Of a DNA stretch of 33,039 bases, positions 16,976 to 25,724 are shown one piece after another. How positions within the stretch are numbered: the first letter of the stretch is position 1; each line of letters starts with the position of its first letter. Origin of the DNA: Bdellovibrio sp. (GTDB lineage Bacteria > Bdellovibrionota > Bdellovibrionia > Bdellovibrionales > Bdellovibrionaceae); NCBI GenBank assembly GCA_025359945.1, contig JANYDD010000016.1, positions 1 to 33,039 of the forward strand, read 5' to 3'. The notes under the pieces are model-generated. The model made no database searches and was not told the DNA's origin. It saw only the letters and a list, made by a program, of their open reading frames with translations. The position numbers and the translations under genes were made by a program.

Positions 16976-19027
16976 GTATTTATTTTCGACGTCGGTAATG
17001 AACAAGAAAATTTCAGAAATCTTTTTCGGCAGACACCTGAACTGTTTTGTATGCTGAAGGGTCCAGATCATATTTTTGAATTTGTTAACGAGGCTCATCG
17101 TAGAACTTTGGGTTTTGATGCCACTGGAATGTCTGTGTTGGAAGCTCATCCCGAATCGGTCGAATTGCACGGGATTTTAAACGATGTTTACATCACCGGA
17201 AAGACAGCCCAGCTGTTTGAAATCCCGGTTAACCTGGCCCACCGAATCCGCTATTTCAATTTAACGTATTCGGCCCGCCGAGACGCTAATGCAAAGATCA
17301 ATGGCGTTTTGATTTTAGGTACCGAAGTCAGTAATGATGTCATGATCCGAAATTCTTTGGTCTCGCAAAAAGAGGCTTTGGAATTAACTCTTTCGGAAAG
17401 TTCTGTTGAGCAAATCTTGCACGGGCACGCCAAAATGCTCGAGCTTCAATTGGGTGACGATGTGATGGCTGCAGCCATGCTGGTTTCTGGGGATGGACAA
17501 CGCCTGAAGTTTGAAACTGCGCCCAGTCTTCCAAAAGAATATTCGCAAGCCATTGATCAAATGAAGATCGGTCCTCAGGCGTGTTCGTGTGGAACTGCCG
17601 CCCATCGTAAAATGCCGGTGGTTGTTTCAAATATCGCCACGGACCCTCTTTGGGACGAACATCGAAGTCTAGCATTGTCATTTGGATTGCATGCGTGTTG
17701 GTCGACGCCGATTTTTTCATCAGACAAAAATGTACTAGGAACTTTTGCGATTTACTGTCGAAGCCCGCGCAACCCAACTGTGCGCGAACATCAGTTAGTG
17801 GATTTGGTGACTCGAACTGCCGCTGTGGCCATTGAACGTAAAAAATCAATATCTGATCTTCAGAAAGCTAAAGCTGAAGCTGAAATTGCGAACGAATCAA
17901 AATCCCGATTTTTAGCAAATATGTCTCATGAAATTCGAACCCCGCTAGCGGCCATTTTGGGATTTTCAGAACTTCTGAAAGGACGAACGAAAGAGACCGA
18001 CCCCCAAGCCGAAATTCACTTGCACCGTGTTTTACAGAACGCCAAACAGCTTTCCAGGTTGCTGGATGATTTATTGGATCTGTCGAAAATCGAGGCCGAT
18101 CTGTTTGAAATGGATCGCGAAGAATTTGATTTGCTTGCGGCTTTGGACGATGTGCTTTCAAGCGTTGATCTCATGGCCCGAGAAAAGGGCCTGACCATTT
18201 GTCAGTCGCTGATCGGAAAAATACCACGGGTCGTGTATTCAGATCCGATGCGATTTCGCCAAATTTTAATTAACCTTGTCGGTAACGCCGTTAAGTTCAC
18301 TGAAAAGGGTCGCATCGAAATTCAGATGGAGATTAAGGAGCAGGGTGCAAAAACTCAGCTCTTTGTTCGAGTCAAAGATACGGGGATTGGCTTGTCGACA
18401 GAAAGGCAAAATAAAATTTTTGCCCGGTTTGTTCAAGGCGATACATCTGTATCCAGAAAATACGGCGGATCGGGATTGGGTTTAGTTTTGTCGAGGCGAA
18501 TGGCGCGATTGTTGGGGGGCGAATTGGTCTTAGAAGAAAGTGTCGAAGGAAAAGGAAGCACGTTTGGTTTAACGATTGAAGTCCGAATTCCGGCCCAATC
18601 GGAAGGACCGGGACTTTCTGCGGATTCTGATAAAAATTTATTAAGTCAGAATAAACTGCTGCAGGGCCTACTCGTTTTAGTGGTGGACGATTCAGTCGAC
18701 AATCAAATTATTAGTAAAATGTTTATCGAATCTGCCGGTGCGCAGGTGGAGTTGGCCGACAATGGATTGGATGCGGTTCAAAAGCTAAGCCAAAAAACAT
18801 ACGATGTTGTTTTAATGGATATTCAGATGCCAACGATGGATGGGTACCAAGCTTTAAAAGTCGCGCGCGCCAAGGGTTACAAATGTCCCATTCTGGCTTT
18901 GACCGCCCACGCATTGAAAGATGAAAAAGAATCGTGCTTGGCTGCTGGATTTTCTGGATACATTTCCAAACCCATCAGCCGAAAAGCCTTGATCCGAAGG
19001 CTATCCATCTTCAAAAAACCCGCCTAA
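16970..19027 (+). CDS. Hybrid sensor histidine kinase (PAS-GAF-HisKA-HATPase-REC)
   Basis: 685-aa soluble sensor with no membrane segment. A PAS domain covers about residues 14-120 and a GAF domain about 135-292; the GAF domain carries a CSCGTAAHR motif that could bind a ligand or metal. A HisKA domain has phospho-acceptor His320 in FLANMSHEIRTPLAAILGF. The ATPase domain has N and G boxes (NLVGNAVKFT, DTGIGL, GGSGLGL). The C-terminal receiver domain has Asp573/Asp574 and phospho-acceptor Asp617 in VVLMDIQMP. It should autophosphorylate and pass phosphate internally, then to a phosphotransfer partner not found here. The start is uncertain: a TTG at 16970 with no Shine-Dalgarno is the first available. 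Confidence 0.92.
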   Translation: MGVFIFDVGNEQENFRNLFRQTPELFCMLKGPDHIFEFVNEAHRRTLGFDATGMSVLEAHPESVELHGILNDVYITGKTAQLFEIPVNLAHRIRYFNLTYSARRDANAKINGVLILGTEVSNDVMIRNSLVSQKEALELTLSESSVEQILHGHAKMLELQLGDDVMAAAMLVSGDGQRLKFETAPSLPKEYSQAIDQMKIGPQACSCGTAAHRKMPVVVSNIATDPLWDEHRSLALSFGLHACWSTPIFSSDKNVLGTFAIYCRSPRNPTVREHQLVDLVTRTAAVAIERKKSISDLQKAKAEAEIANESKSRFLANMSHEIRTPLAAILGFSELLKGRTKETDPQAEIHLHRVLQNAKQLSRLLDDLLDLSKIEADLFEMDREEFDLLAALDDVLSSVDLMAREKGLTICQSLIGKIPRVVYSDPMRFRQILINLVGNAVKFTEKGRIEIQMEIKEQGAKTQLFVRVKDTGIGLSTERQNKIFARFVQGDTSVSRKYGGSGLGLVLSRRMARLLGGELVLEESVEGKGSTFGLTIEVRIPAQSEGPGLSADSDKNLLSQNKLLQGLLVLVVDDSVDNQIISKMFIESAGAQVELADNGLDAVQKLSQKTYDVVLMDIQMPTMDGYQALKVARAKGYKCPILALTAHALKDEKESCLAAGFSGYISKPISRKALIRRLSIFKKPA

Positions 19028-19072
19028 ACCCCCGTAGCAGCGCCAAAAAGTGGCACTGGTTAAGATTTGAAC

Positions 19073-19112
19073 ATCGGCGGAATTTCAGGCCAAACTGTGG
19101 CTGGCCGATTTT
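19073..19112 (+). terminator. Probable intrinsic terminator after the kinase gene
   Basis: ATCGGC (19073-19078) pairs with GCCGAT (19104-19109). Inside it CAGGCCA pairs with TGGCTG with one bulged G, and TTTT follows at 19109-19112. It is 45 bases after the kinase stop. The internal loop is asymmetric and the T run short, so strength is doubtful. Confidence 0.4.
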
Positions 19113-19242
19113 GATTCAATAATAATAATGGCTTAGGGCGATCTTAGTTAAAACTCCGACGGACCTCAAATGTAGCCCGGTTTGTGCAACTGATTTCAAA
19201 TGAACTGAACAATTATTTTTTGTCTTAAAGAGGATTTGAAAA

Positions 19243-19977
19243 ATGAAGTTGTTGAAATTTATTAGTTTATCGCGAGTTTCGGTTTTGACTGGTACGGTTT
19301 TGATCACATTGAGTGCATGTGTAAAGCATCCCGAAAAAGCCAAACCCGTGGAAATCTCGATCCCGGACTTTGCGCTGCCAGACCCCACTGTCCCTGATCT
19401 TTCAGGCCTTCAGAAACAGTTGGATCAGCAAAAAGGAGATATCAACAAATTAGTAGATTCGATCAATTTCCCGGAAAGGACCGAAGCTGAAGTGTTAGCG
19501 GCTAATAAAAGTGTGATGTCCACAGAAGAAAAACTTCAGTCGTTAGGATTTCGGTTAATTAAAAGTGAAGACACTGTTGGAAATAAAAAGATCGTTTCTT
19601 TTAATTTCGATGAAACTTTTTATCTTAAGAAGCAGCAAGAACTTTTGTCTGTTGGAGAGGATTCTAAGGAAGAAGGTATTTCTGAAACTCGACAAATTTC
19701 TATTTTGGCAAATGATCAGCAGATTTTCAATATGATCAATGCATTTAGAAGTCAGTTGGTCGAGCAAATCTTGCTGTTTGGACAGTACACCCAAGTCACC
19801 AAAGATGGTCAAAAAACTAGAATAAATAAGCCTCAAAGTTGGATCGACGAGAGAGTAGCTAAAGGCTATGCACTGAAAGAAAGTTTAGACGCTTTTAAAT
19901 TAACCGACCAGCAACAAAAACTTTTAGAAGAAGGATCAACTAAAACGGGAACATCCCAAGCAGAAGTTAAGGAATGA
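19243..19977 (+). CDS. Lipoprotein of unknown function (first of a pair)
   Basis: 244-aa protein with a signal peptide and lipobox LSAC (Cys26). After the anchor comes a proline-rich linker (VEISIPDFALPDPTVPD), then a helical, probably coiled stretch. Next is a segment at about 101-130 (LGFRLIKSED...GN...FDETFYLKK), then a helical C-terminal part ending in polar low-complexity residues. No known domain recognised. The ATG is supported by AGAGGA about nine bases upstream. It lies 67 bases before a second lipoprotein gene whose central part looks related, so the pair may have arisen by duplication and may work together at the envelope. Confidence 0.75.
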   Translation: MKLLKFISLSRVSVLTGTVLITLSACVKHPEKAKPVEISIPDFALPDPTVPDLSGLQKQLDQQKGDINKLVDSINFPERTEAEVLAANKSVMSTEEKLQSLGFRLIKSEDTVGNKKIVSFNFDETFYLKKQQELLSVGEDSKEEGISETRQISILANDQQIFNMINAFRSQLVEQILLFGQYTQVTKDGQKTRINKPQSWIDERVAKGYALKESLDAFKLTDQQQKLLEEGSTKTGTSQAEVKE

Positions 19978-20044
19978 AGCCTCAATGTGGATTTATTAAA
20001 AAAAAAGAAGACGTGAATTTTTAACAAAAAAAAGGAGAAAGAAA

Positions 20045-20848
20045 ATGAAAAAATCCAATATTTTGGCCGCTCTGGTGGGTGTGTCATTTATGGCCATCGT
20101 GGCTTGCCATAAAAACAAAGACAATGGATTTCAGTTGTTAGCGCCAAAAGCCCCCGAGAAGCAAGAAGAAGCAAAAAAAGAAACTCCAGTTCAAAAGACT
20201 GAAGAAAAACCTCGTGTGATAAATTTGGAAAAATCATTGGCAAGTCTTGAAACGCATAGATCCGAGCTTGAAAAGTCTGGAATCGTTTTGACGGAAACCA
20301 AAGATTTCAGCGGAAACCATTTGGGTTTAGATGAAGAATTTTTCCTAAAGACTCGCGGAAACAACAGTGAGTTATCTGACGAAATGATCAAAACTGCGAT
20401 TTCCAATTCCTTGTTGGACATCAACGATCTTTTAGATCCAAAAAATGTTATTAAAGTTGATCAATCTTCAACGGCTGACGGGATCGAGAGATATTTAATT
20501 GGGCGTACTTTAGAAGGTGGAATGGTTTCATCAGTTGCAGTCACAAAGAAAGAACTGGATCAAATCAAAGCAGAACAAGTAGCTTTGAAAGAAATTTTGG
20601 CAAGCTTCGATTCGCAAAGTCCGAGCTCAGAACAAACTACCGCTGCTAAAGCCGACCAGAAACAAGATTTGATCGAAGAAGACCAAAATCCCGATTCGGT
20701 AGGAGATCAAATCAAAGCCGTCTACGAGCAGCAAGCTCAGGAAAAAGAGAACCAAGCTACAGCAAAGTATTTAGAAGAATCAAAAGTTAGAGATGAAGCG
20801 GCTAAAGAAGTCGAAAAAGCTTCGCCTTCGGAAGTTTATCCTAAGTAA
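20045..20848 (+). CDS. Lipoprotein of unknown function (second of a pair)
   Basis: 267-aa protein with lipobox IVAC (Cys21). A charged Lys/Glu/Pro-rich linker (about 34-57) would span some distance from the membrane. The segment at about 77-102 (SGIVLTETKDFSGNHLGLDE then EFFLK) resembles residues 101-129 of the preceding lipoprotein. The C-terminal ~90 residues are Gln/Glu/Lys-rich and probably coiled coil. No known domain recognised. The ATG has a good AGGAG eight bases upstream. An intrinsic terminator follows at 20881-20912, so this is the last gene of its transcript. Confidence 0.75.
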   Translation: MKKSNILAALVGVSFMAIVACHKNKDNGFQLLAPKAPEKQEEAKKETPVQKTEEKPRVINLEKSLASLETHRSELEKSGIVLTETKDFSGNHLGLDEEFFLKTRGNNSELSDEMIKTAISNSLLDINDLLDPKNVIKVDQSSTADGIERYLIGRTLEGGMVSSVAVTKKELDQIKAEQVALKEILASFDSQSPSSEQTTAAKADQKQDLIEEDQNPDSVGDQIKAVYEQQAQEKENQATAKYLEESKVRDEAAKEVEKASPSEVYPK

Positions 20849-20878
20849 TTCAAAAATCTGGTTCTTAAAACAAAGTTT

Positions 20879-22192
20879 TCAAAGTCCGGAAGTTTCTTCC
20901 CGGACTTTTTTTATAAAGCGAAGATCATCAATCTGGCGGGCATTTAAAATTATCATCGCCAGGCGATCAACTCCTAGCGCGATTCCCGCCGATGGTGGAA
21001 AGCCATTCCTCAAACTTTGAATAAATTCAGGATCAATTGGTACGACCGGCCACCCTTTTTGTTTTCTGTTTTGATTGTCTTGCTGCATGCGCGAAAGCTG
21101 CAGGTCCGGGTCATTCACTTCTTGAAAAGCGTTGGCAAGCTCAACCCCTTTCCAATAAACTTCGAAGCGTTGCGCCCAACCCGTCTGGGGATCAAGTTTG
21201 CTGTAAGCGGCCTGGAACGGCGGAAAGTCAGTCACAAACAAAACCTCATTGGGGCTAATGTGAGGTTCAATTTTATCAATCCAGATTCGAAAGAACAAAT
21301 CATCGATCGAATCCAAACCGGAAGCCCCAGCTGATCCCAAATTTAATTTTTGGCAAAGCGCCTGAAATCTTTCCTTGGAATCATGCGGCTGAAGACTTAT
21401 TCCCAGATGGCGCTGGAAAAGCTCTTGGACGCTGAGCCTGTTAAAAACGGGCACGGGCAGATCAAAGATGTGACACATATCTGTAATTAAATTTTCAACG
21501 TCTTTGTGGATTTGTTCCAGGTTTTGAAAAGTTCGATACCATTCCAGCAAATAGAATTCTTGGCTGTGCACGGGGGTGCTTTCGTTGTTTCGAAAAGAAT
21601 TATGGATTTCGAAGGAATTTTTTAACGTCCTAGAGATCACTTTTTTCAATGAAATTTCCGGCGACGAAGGTAAATACAAAGTTTGGCTTTGGTTGTTTTC
21701 TTTCACCTGCACTTCTAAAAAATCAATGGAGGGCTCGGAACCCGGAGTCCGAACCAAAGTAGGAGTTAAAACTTCATCGAAATTTTGTCGGTAAAAAAAA
21801 TCGCGCACGGCACGCAGGAAGGGCGCAAATTTTTCGGCGCAATCACTTGCGGCGATTTTAGTTTCACTTCCAGTCGCGTACAGAATAATTTTTGCGATTT
21901 CGTTTGAACTAGGTTGGGGATTCTTATTAGGACTAGTTCCCCCATTTTTTTGGTGAATGACAAAAAAACCAATAAGGTCCCCGGGCTGAAGAACTTCCCA
22001 AGGCTTGGATCCCGAAGCGCCTAGTTCGACTTTTATCCATTGAACGTTAGCCGACCATTTCCAAATTTCTTGGCCGACGACAACGTGATTTGAATCTATC
22101 TCTTCAATCCGCCCAAAATGCCCAAGGGAGGGATCAAAATTCGGGTATTTCACCCAATAAGAATTCAAAAAAACTTGTCGGGATTCGTTCAT
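20879..22192 (-). CDS. epmA: EpmA-like lysyl ligase with an added N-terminal domain
   Basis: Class II lysyl-tRNA-synthetase paralogue (437 aa). EpmA (GenX/PoxA) activates beta-lysine or lysine and attaches it to a conserved lysine of elongation factor P. The catalytic region, from about residue 118, matches E. coli EpmA closely. Motif 2 is FRNNEST...EFYLLEWYR, followed by RFEVYWKGVELANAFQEV, and motif 3 is GIALGVDRLAMI. E. coli EpmA is about 325 aa and lacks an anticodon-binding domain. Here ~115 extra N-terminal residues contain GRIEEIDSNHVVVG and VLQPGDLIGFFVI, which look like a degenerate OB fold. The gene could be a distinct subfamily or could act on another target. No efp gene is in the window. 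The ATG at 22192 is the only good start. The gene converges on the lipoprotein pair. Confidence 0.85.
   Translation of the reverse strand: MNESRQVFLNSYWVKYPNFDPSLGHFGRIEEIDSNHVVVGQEIWKWSANVQWIKVELGASGSKPWEVLQPGDLIGFFVIHQKNGGTSPNKNPQPSSNEIAKIILYATGSETKIAASDCAEKFAPFLRAVRDFFYRQNFDEVLTPTLVRTPGSEPSIDFLEVQVKENNQSQTLYLPSSPEISLKKVISRTLKNSFEIHNSFRNNESTPVHSQEFYLLEWYRTFQNLEQIHKDVENLITDMCHIFDLPVPVFNRLSVQELFQRHLGISLQPHDSKERFQALCQKLNLGSAGASGLDSIDDLFFRIWIDKIEPHISPNEVLFVTDFPPFQAAYSKLDPQTGWAQRFEVYWKGVELANAFQEVNDPDLQLSRMQQDNQNRKQKGWPVVPIDPEFIQSLRNGFPPSAGIALGVDRLAMIILNARQIDDLRFIKKVREETSGL
20881..20912 (+). terminator. Intrinsic terminator after the lipoprotein pair, inside the 3' end of epmA
   Basis: A perfect 9-bp stem, AAAGTCCGG (20881-20889) with CCGGACTTT (20900-20908), encloses a 10-base loop and runs into seven Ts (20906-20912). 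It overlaps the last ten or so codons of the convergent epmA-like gene. Confidence 0.8.
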
Positions 22193-22332
22193 GGGTCTTC
22201 CTTCGCGTGATGCGGGCAGGATGTCTCAAAGTGCGCAGGCATTTACAAATGATTTTTACTTTACCATAAGGAAGACTAGTTGAACTCATGGCTGCTTTCG
22301 GGTAGCTTCTGTCTCTGAAGAAAGAGGTGTCT

Positions 22333-22680
22333 ATGTCGTATCATTTTAACCCCAAAAAATTAATTTCTGACTTGCGAGGGCCGAAAGGTTTTGGCGCTCT
22401 GATCGAAGAGATCGGAAAAATCAGCCACGAGATTTCAAGTCTCTCTAAAAGCACTCGGCACGAAGCCGAAGCTCGTTTGAAAAAAACCCAAAGCCAAATC
22501 AAAGATTTGCAGGGGCGTTTTTCCGAAGCTCAAAAAGAATTAGATTCTGAGCTTAAGAAAACTTACCTGGTTTTAAAAAAGCGCACTTCAGAAACGGAAG
22601 CCAAGTTAAAAGCTGCACTTAAAGGCAGCCAAAAAAAGCGCTCTAAATCTTCAAAAAAGACTTCTAGTAAATCGGCGTGA
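22333..22680 (+). CDS. Small coiled-coil protein with a basic Lys/Ser-rich tail
   Basis: 115-aa protein of unknown function. Residues about 20-95 are strongly helical with a heptad-like pattern of Leu/Ile and charged residues (KKTQSQIKDLQGRFSEAQKE and onward), predicting a coiled coil. The last ~20 residues are almost all Lys, Ser and Thr (GSQKKRSKSSKKTSSKSA), similar to histone H1-like tails of bacterial nucleoid proteins, so nucleic acid binding is possible. The ATG at 22333 is preferred over the GTG at 22327 because AGAGG lies five bases upstream. No signal peptide. It stands alone upstream of the gcv cluster. Confidence 0.6.
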   Translation: MSYHFNPKKLISDLRGPKGFGALIEEIGKISHEISSLSKSTRHEAEARLKKTQSQIKDLQGRFSEAQKELDSELKKTYLVLKKRTSETEAKLKAALKGSQKKRSKSSKKTSSKSA

Positions 22681-22693
22681 ATCGCCTTTTTTT
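22674..22693 (+). terminator. Possible short terminator at the end of the coiled-coil gene
   Basis: GGCG (22674-22677) pairs with CGCC (22683-22686) around a five-base loop that contains the stop codon, followed by seven Ts (22687-22693). The stem is only four pairs. A second hairpin (AGCGCCC/GGGCGTT, 22694-22715) follows without a T run. Confidence 0.4.
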
Positions 22694-22741
22694 AGCGCCC
22701 TAAGAAAAGGGCGTTAACCGAGTTGGCGCCGCTTGGAACGG

Positions 22742-22776
22742 GGTCATTGAGAGGTTATTGAGTGGGTCATTTTGAA
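22742..22776 (+). promoter_or_regulatory. Three phased direct repeats upstream of gcvP
   Basis: GGTCATTGAGA (22742-22752), GGTTATTGAGT (22753-22763) and GGGTCATTTTGAA (22764-22776) repeat at 11-12 base steps, about one helical turn, and end at the candidate -35 box. This arrangement is what a cooperative activator or repressor site would look like. The binding protein is unknown. Confidence 0.45.
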
Positions 22777-22801
22777 TAAGTTGATTAAGACCAATTATAA
22801 A
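22772..22801 (+). promoter_or_regulatory. Candidate sigma70 promoter of the gcvP cluster
   Basis: TTGAAT (22772-22777), an 18-base spacer and TATAAA (22796-22801) lie 35 bases before the GTG at 22836. AAGGGG at 22823-22828 gives a ribosome site seven bases from the start. Confidence 0.5.
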
Positions 22802-22835
22802 AAAAATAAATTTTAGTTTTTCAAGGGGCAACTGG

Positions 22836-25724
22836 GTGAGTTCAAATTCTATTCTTAGTACAAATTCTGAATTTCAAAATCGTCACATCGGACCAAAAGT
22901 TCACGAAGTTCAGCTGATGCTTCAAGAACTTGGTTTTTCTTCGTTAGAAGAATTGGCTAAAAAAGTAATTCCAAGACAAATTGTTAGTGAATCTACATTT
23001 GAAAATTTGGGCCAAGGCTTATCTGAATATAATTTGCTAAAGAAAATTAAGAACATTGTTTCAGAAAATCAAATTTTTCAAAACTTTATCGGCTTGGGCT
23101 ATTCGAACTGCATCACTCCGCCAGTCATACAAAGAAATATTTTAGAGAATCCGCTGTGGTACACGGCCTACACGCCCTATCAACCAGAAATTTCGCAAGG
23201 TAGGATGGAGTCCCTGTTAAACTTTCAAACCTTGGTCAAAGATTTGACTGGAATGGAAATTTCCAACAGCTCGCTTCTAGACGAAGGGACCGCTGCTGCC
23301 GAAGCCATGAGCATGGCACACCAATTGTGTAAAAATAATTCCAATGATTTTTTAGTTTCGCCATCGCTACACCCTCAAGTGATCGAGGTGTTAAGAACTC
23401 GCGCCGAGCCCCTGGGTCTAAAAATGATTTTGGAAGAACCCAGGCAACATGCTTTTCAAAAAGATTTATTTTGCGTGATTGTGTCCTACCCCACATCAGA
23501 CGGACGCGTTTTGGATTACTCGACGATTGTCGAGAAAGCCAAAGCAAAAGGCGCACTGATGTTAGTTGCGGCAGATTTACTGGCGTTGACTTTACTAAAA
23601 CCCCCCGGAGAATGGGGCGCCGATGTTGTTTTTGGAAACTCACAAAGATTTGGAGTTCCGCTAGGATTTGGCGGACCGCATGCGGCGTTTTTATCAACTA
23701 GGGATGCTTTCAAGCGATTGATCCCAGGGCGTTTGGTAGGTGTTTCGGTGGATAGCCAAGGGGACATGGCCCTGCGATTGACTCTGCAAACTCGCGAGCA
23801 ACATATTCGCCGCGAAAAAGCGACTAGCAATATTTGCACCGCTCAAGTTTTGTTAGCCAATATGGCCGCGATGTACGCCGTGTACCATGGACCAAAGGGT
23901 TTAAAAAATATCGCCTTACGCACTCATAAACTAACTCAAGTTTTGTCGGCGAAATTAAAAAAAATGGGTTTTCAAGTCATAAACGAAAGTTTTTTTGACA
24001 CGCTTTTTGTGCAAACAAAGCTTAGTTCTGAAATCGTTCAGTATTCAAAAAAACTAAAAATTAATTTTAGAATTGTTGATGATCAAACCTTGGGAATTTC
24101 ACTGGATGAAACTTCTGACTTAGAATCTTTATCGTTAATTTTATCCGCTTTTTCGATGGGGCAAAAGTCACAATTCGATTTTCAAAGCGAATTAGATTCA
24201 ACCCCCAAGTTTCAATTTCCTGAAAACTTGGCTAGAGCCTCTTTATTTTTGACTCATCCCGTTTTCAACACCCACCATTCTGAAACTGAACTTTTGCGCT
24301 ACATCACGGCTTTGCAAAACAAGGATATTACTTTAGCGCAGTCGATGATTCCGCTGGGGTCGTGCACCATGAAGCTGAATGCGACCGCAGAATTAATGCC
24401 GGTTTCGTGGCCGGAAATAAACCAAATTCATCCCTTCGCGCCGCTTGAGCAAGCTCAGGGTTATCTAAAGTTAATCCAAGATTTAGAAATGAAATTGCGC
24501 GAGATCACAGGTTTTGCTGCCGTCAGTTTGCAACCCAACGCAGGTTCGCAAGGGGAATACGCAGGCCTTTTGGTCATCCGAAAATATCTGCAAAGTAAAT
24601 CGCAAGGTCATCGAAAAATTTGTTTAATTCCAAGCTCGGCTCACGGGACTAACCCGGCATCTGCGGTGATGGCCGGCTTTGAAGTGGTGGTAGTTCAGTG
24701 CGATGATTTGGGCAATGTGGACGTGGCCGACTTAAAAGCAAAAGCCGAAAAACATAAAGACCAATTGGGCGCATTGATGATCACCTACCCGTCGACTCAC
24801 GGAGTTTTCGAGGAATCGATCAAAGAAGTTTGCGCGATCGTTCACGATTGTGGCGGGCAGGTTTACATGGACGGCGCCAATCTAAATGCCTTGGTGGGAA
24901 TTTGCCGTCCTGGCGAATTTGGTCCCGATGTATCGCATATGAATTTGCATAAAACTTTTAGTATTCCTCATGGCGGCGGCGGCCCCGGTGTCGGACCAAT
25001 CGGAGTCGCTGAACATTTAAAAAACTATTTGCCAACTCATTCAATCACGCCAGAATGCGGCCCCGGAATGGGAATTCCTGCGGTCAGCTCGGCCCCGTGG
25101 GGAAGCGCTAGCATCCTGCCGATCTCGTGGGCTTACATCGAAATGATGGGTGCTGCGGGTTTACGAAAAGCCACCTTGGTTTCAATTCTTAGTGCTAATT
25201 ATTTGGCTAAAAAACTAAATCCTTTTTTCAATGTTTTGTACAAAGGGCAAGAGGGTCTGGTCGCCCACGAATGCATTATCGATTTACGACCCTTTAAAAA
25301 AATTCATATCGAAGTGAACGACATCGCCAAACGCCTGATGGATTTTGGATTTCATTCGCCGACGATGTCTTGGCCTGTGGCTGGAACGCTGATGATTGAA
25401 CCTACCGAAAGCGAATCAAAACCCGAGCTTGATCGTTTTATCGAAGCCATGACAACTATCTACCAAGAAATTCAACAGATCGAAAATGGGACCTATTCTG
25501 AAAATGATAATCCTTTAAGAAATGCTCCGCACACTTTAAAGGTTTTATTAAAATCGGAATGGAACCATTCTTACTCTCGCGAGATCGCAGCCTTTCCAAG
25601 GCCCTGGGTTAAGCAAAATAAATATTGGCCGACAGTTTCAAGGGTCGACAACGTTTACGGCGACAAACACGTAAACTGCTCGTGTCCGCCGATGGAAAAC
25701 TATAAAACAGAAGCCAACGCTTGA
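22836..25724 (+). CDS. gcvP: Glycine dehydrogenase (decarboxylating), P protein
   Basis: PLP enzyme that decarboxylates glycine and passes the aminomethyl group to the lipoyl arm of GcvH. At 962 aa it is the fused single-chain form containing both P1-like and P2-like halves. The N-terminus has the typical RHIGP. The PLP lysine is Lys706 in [18 protein letters not shown]. The characteristic [20 protein letters not shown] and AHGTNPASA segments are also seen. The GTG at 22836 is supported by AAGGGG seven bases upstream. The stop overlaps the next start by four bases (TTGA). A promoter with phased repeats lies just upstream. Confidence 0.97.
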   Translation: MSSNSILSTNSEFQNRHIGPKVHEVQLMLQELGFSSLEELAKKVIPRQIVSESTFENLGQGLSEYNLLKKIKNIVSENQIFQNFIGLGYSNCITPPVIQRNILENPLWYTAYTPYQPEISQGRMESLLNFQTLVKDLTGMEISNSSLLDEGTAAAEAMSMAHQLCKNNSNDFLVSPSLHPQVIEVLRTRAEPLGLKMILEEPRQHAFQKDLFCVIVSYPTSDGRVLDYSTIVEKAKAKGALMLVAADLLALTLLKPPGEWGADVVFGNSQRFGVPLGFGGPHAAFLSTRDAFKRLIPGRLVGVSVDSQGDMALRLTLQTREQHIRREKATSNICTAQVLLANMAAMYAVYHGPKGLKNIALRTHKLTQVLSAKLKKMGFQVINESFFDTLFVQTKLSSEIVQYSKKLKINFRIVDDQTLGISLDETSDLESLSLILSAFSMGQKSQFDFQSELDSTPKFQFPENLARASLFLTHPVFNTHHSETELLRYITALQNKDITLAQSMIPLGSCTMKLNATAELMPVSWPEINQIHPFAPLEQAQGYLKLIQDLEMKLREITGFAAVSLQPNAGSQGEYAGLLVIRKYLQSKSQGHRKICLIPSSAHGTNPASAVMAGFEVVVVQCDDLGNVDVADLKAKAEKHKDQLGALMITYPSTHGVFEESIKEVCAIVHDCGGQVYMDGANLNALVGICRPGEFGPDVSHMNLHKTFSIPHGGGGPGVGPIGVAEHLKNYLPTHSITPECGPGMGIPAVSSAPWGSASILPISWAYIEMMGAAGLRKATLVSILSANYLAKKLNPFFNVLYKGQEGLVAHECIIDLRPFKKIHIEVNDIAKRLMDFGFHSPTMSWPVAGTLMIEPTESESKPELDRFIEAMTTIYQEIQQIENGTYSENDNPLRNAPHTLKVLLKSEWNHSYSREIAAFPRPWVKQNKYWPTVSRVDNVYGDKHVNCSCPPMENYKTEANA

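Noticed and set aside
17340-17849. Minus-strand frame of 169 codons inside the histidine kinase gene
   Set aside because: It lies fully antisense to clear GAF and HisKA coding sequence and shows no domain pattern of its own.
22694-22835. Glycine riboswitch in front of gcvP
   Set aside because: The conserved glycine aptamer core and tandem aptamer layout are not visible. Only direct repeats and a promoter-like pair are seen.
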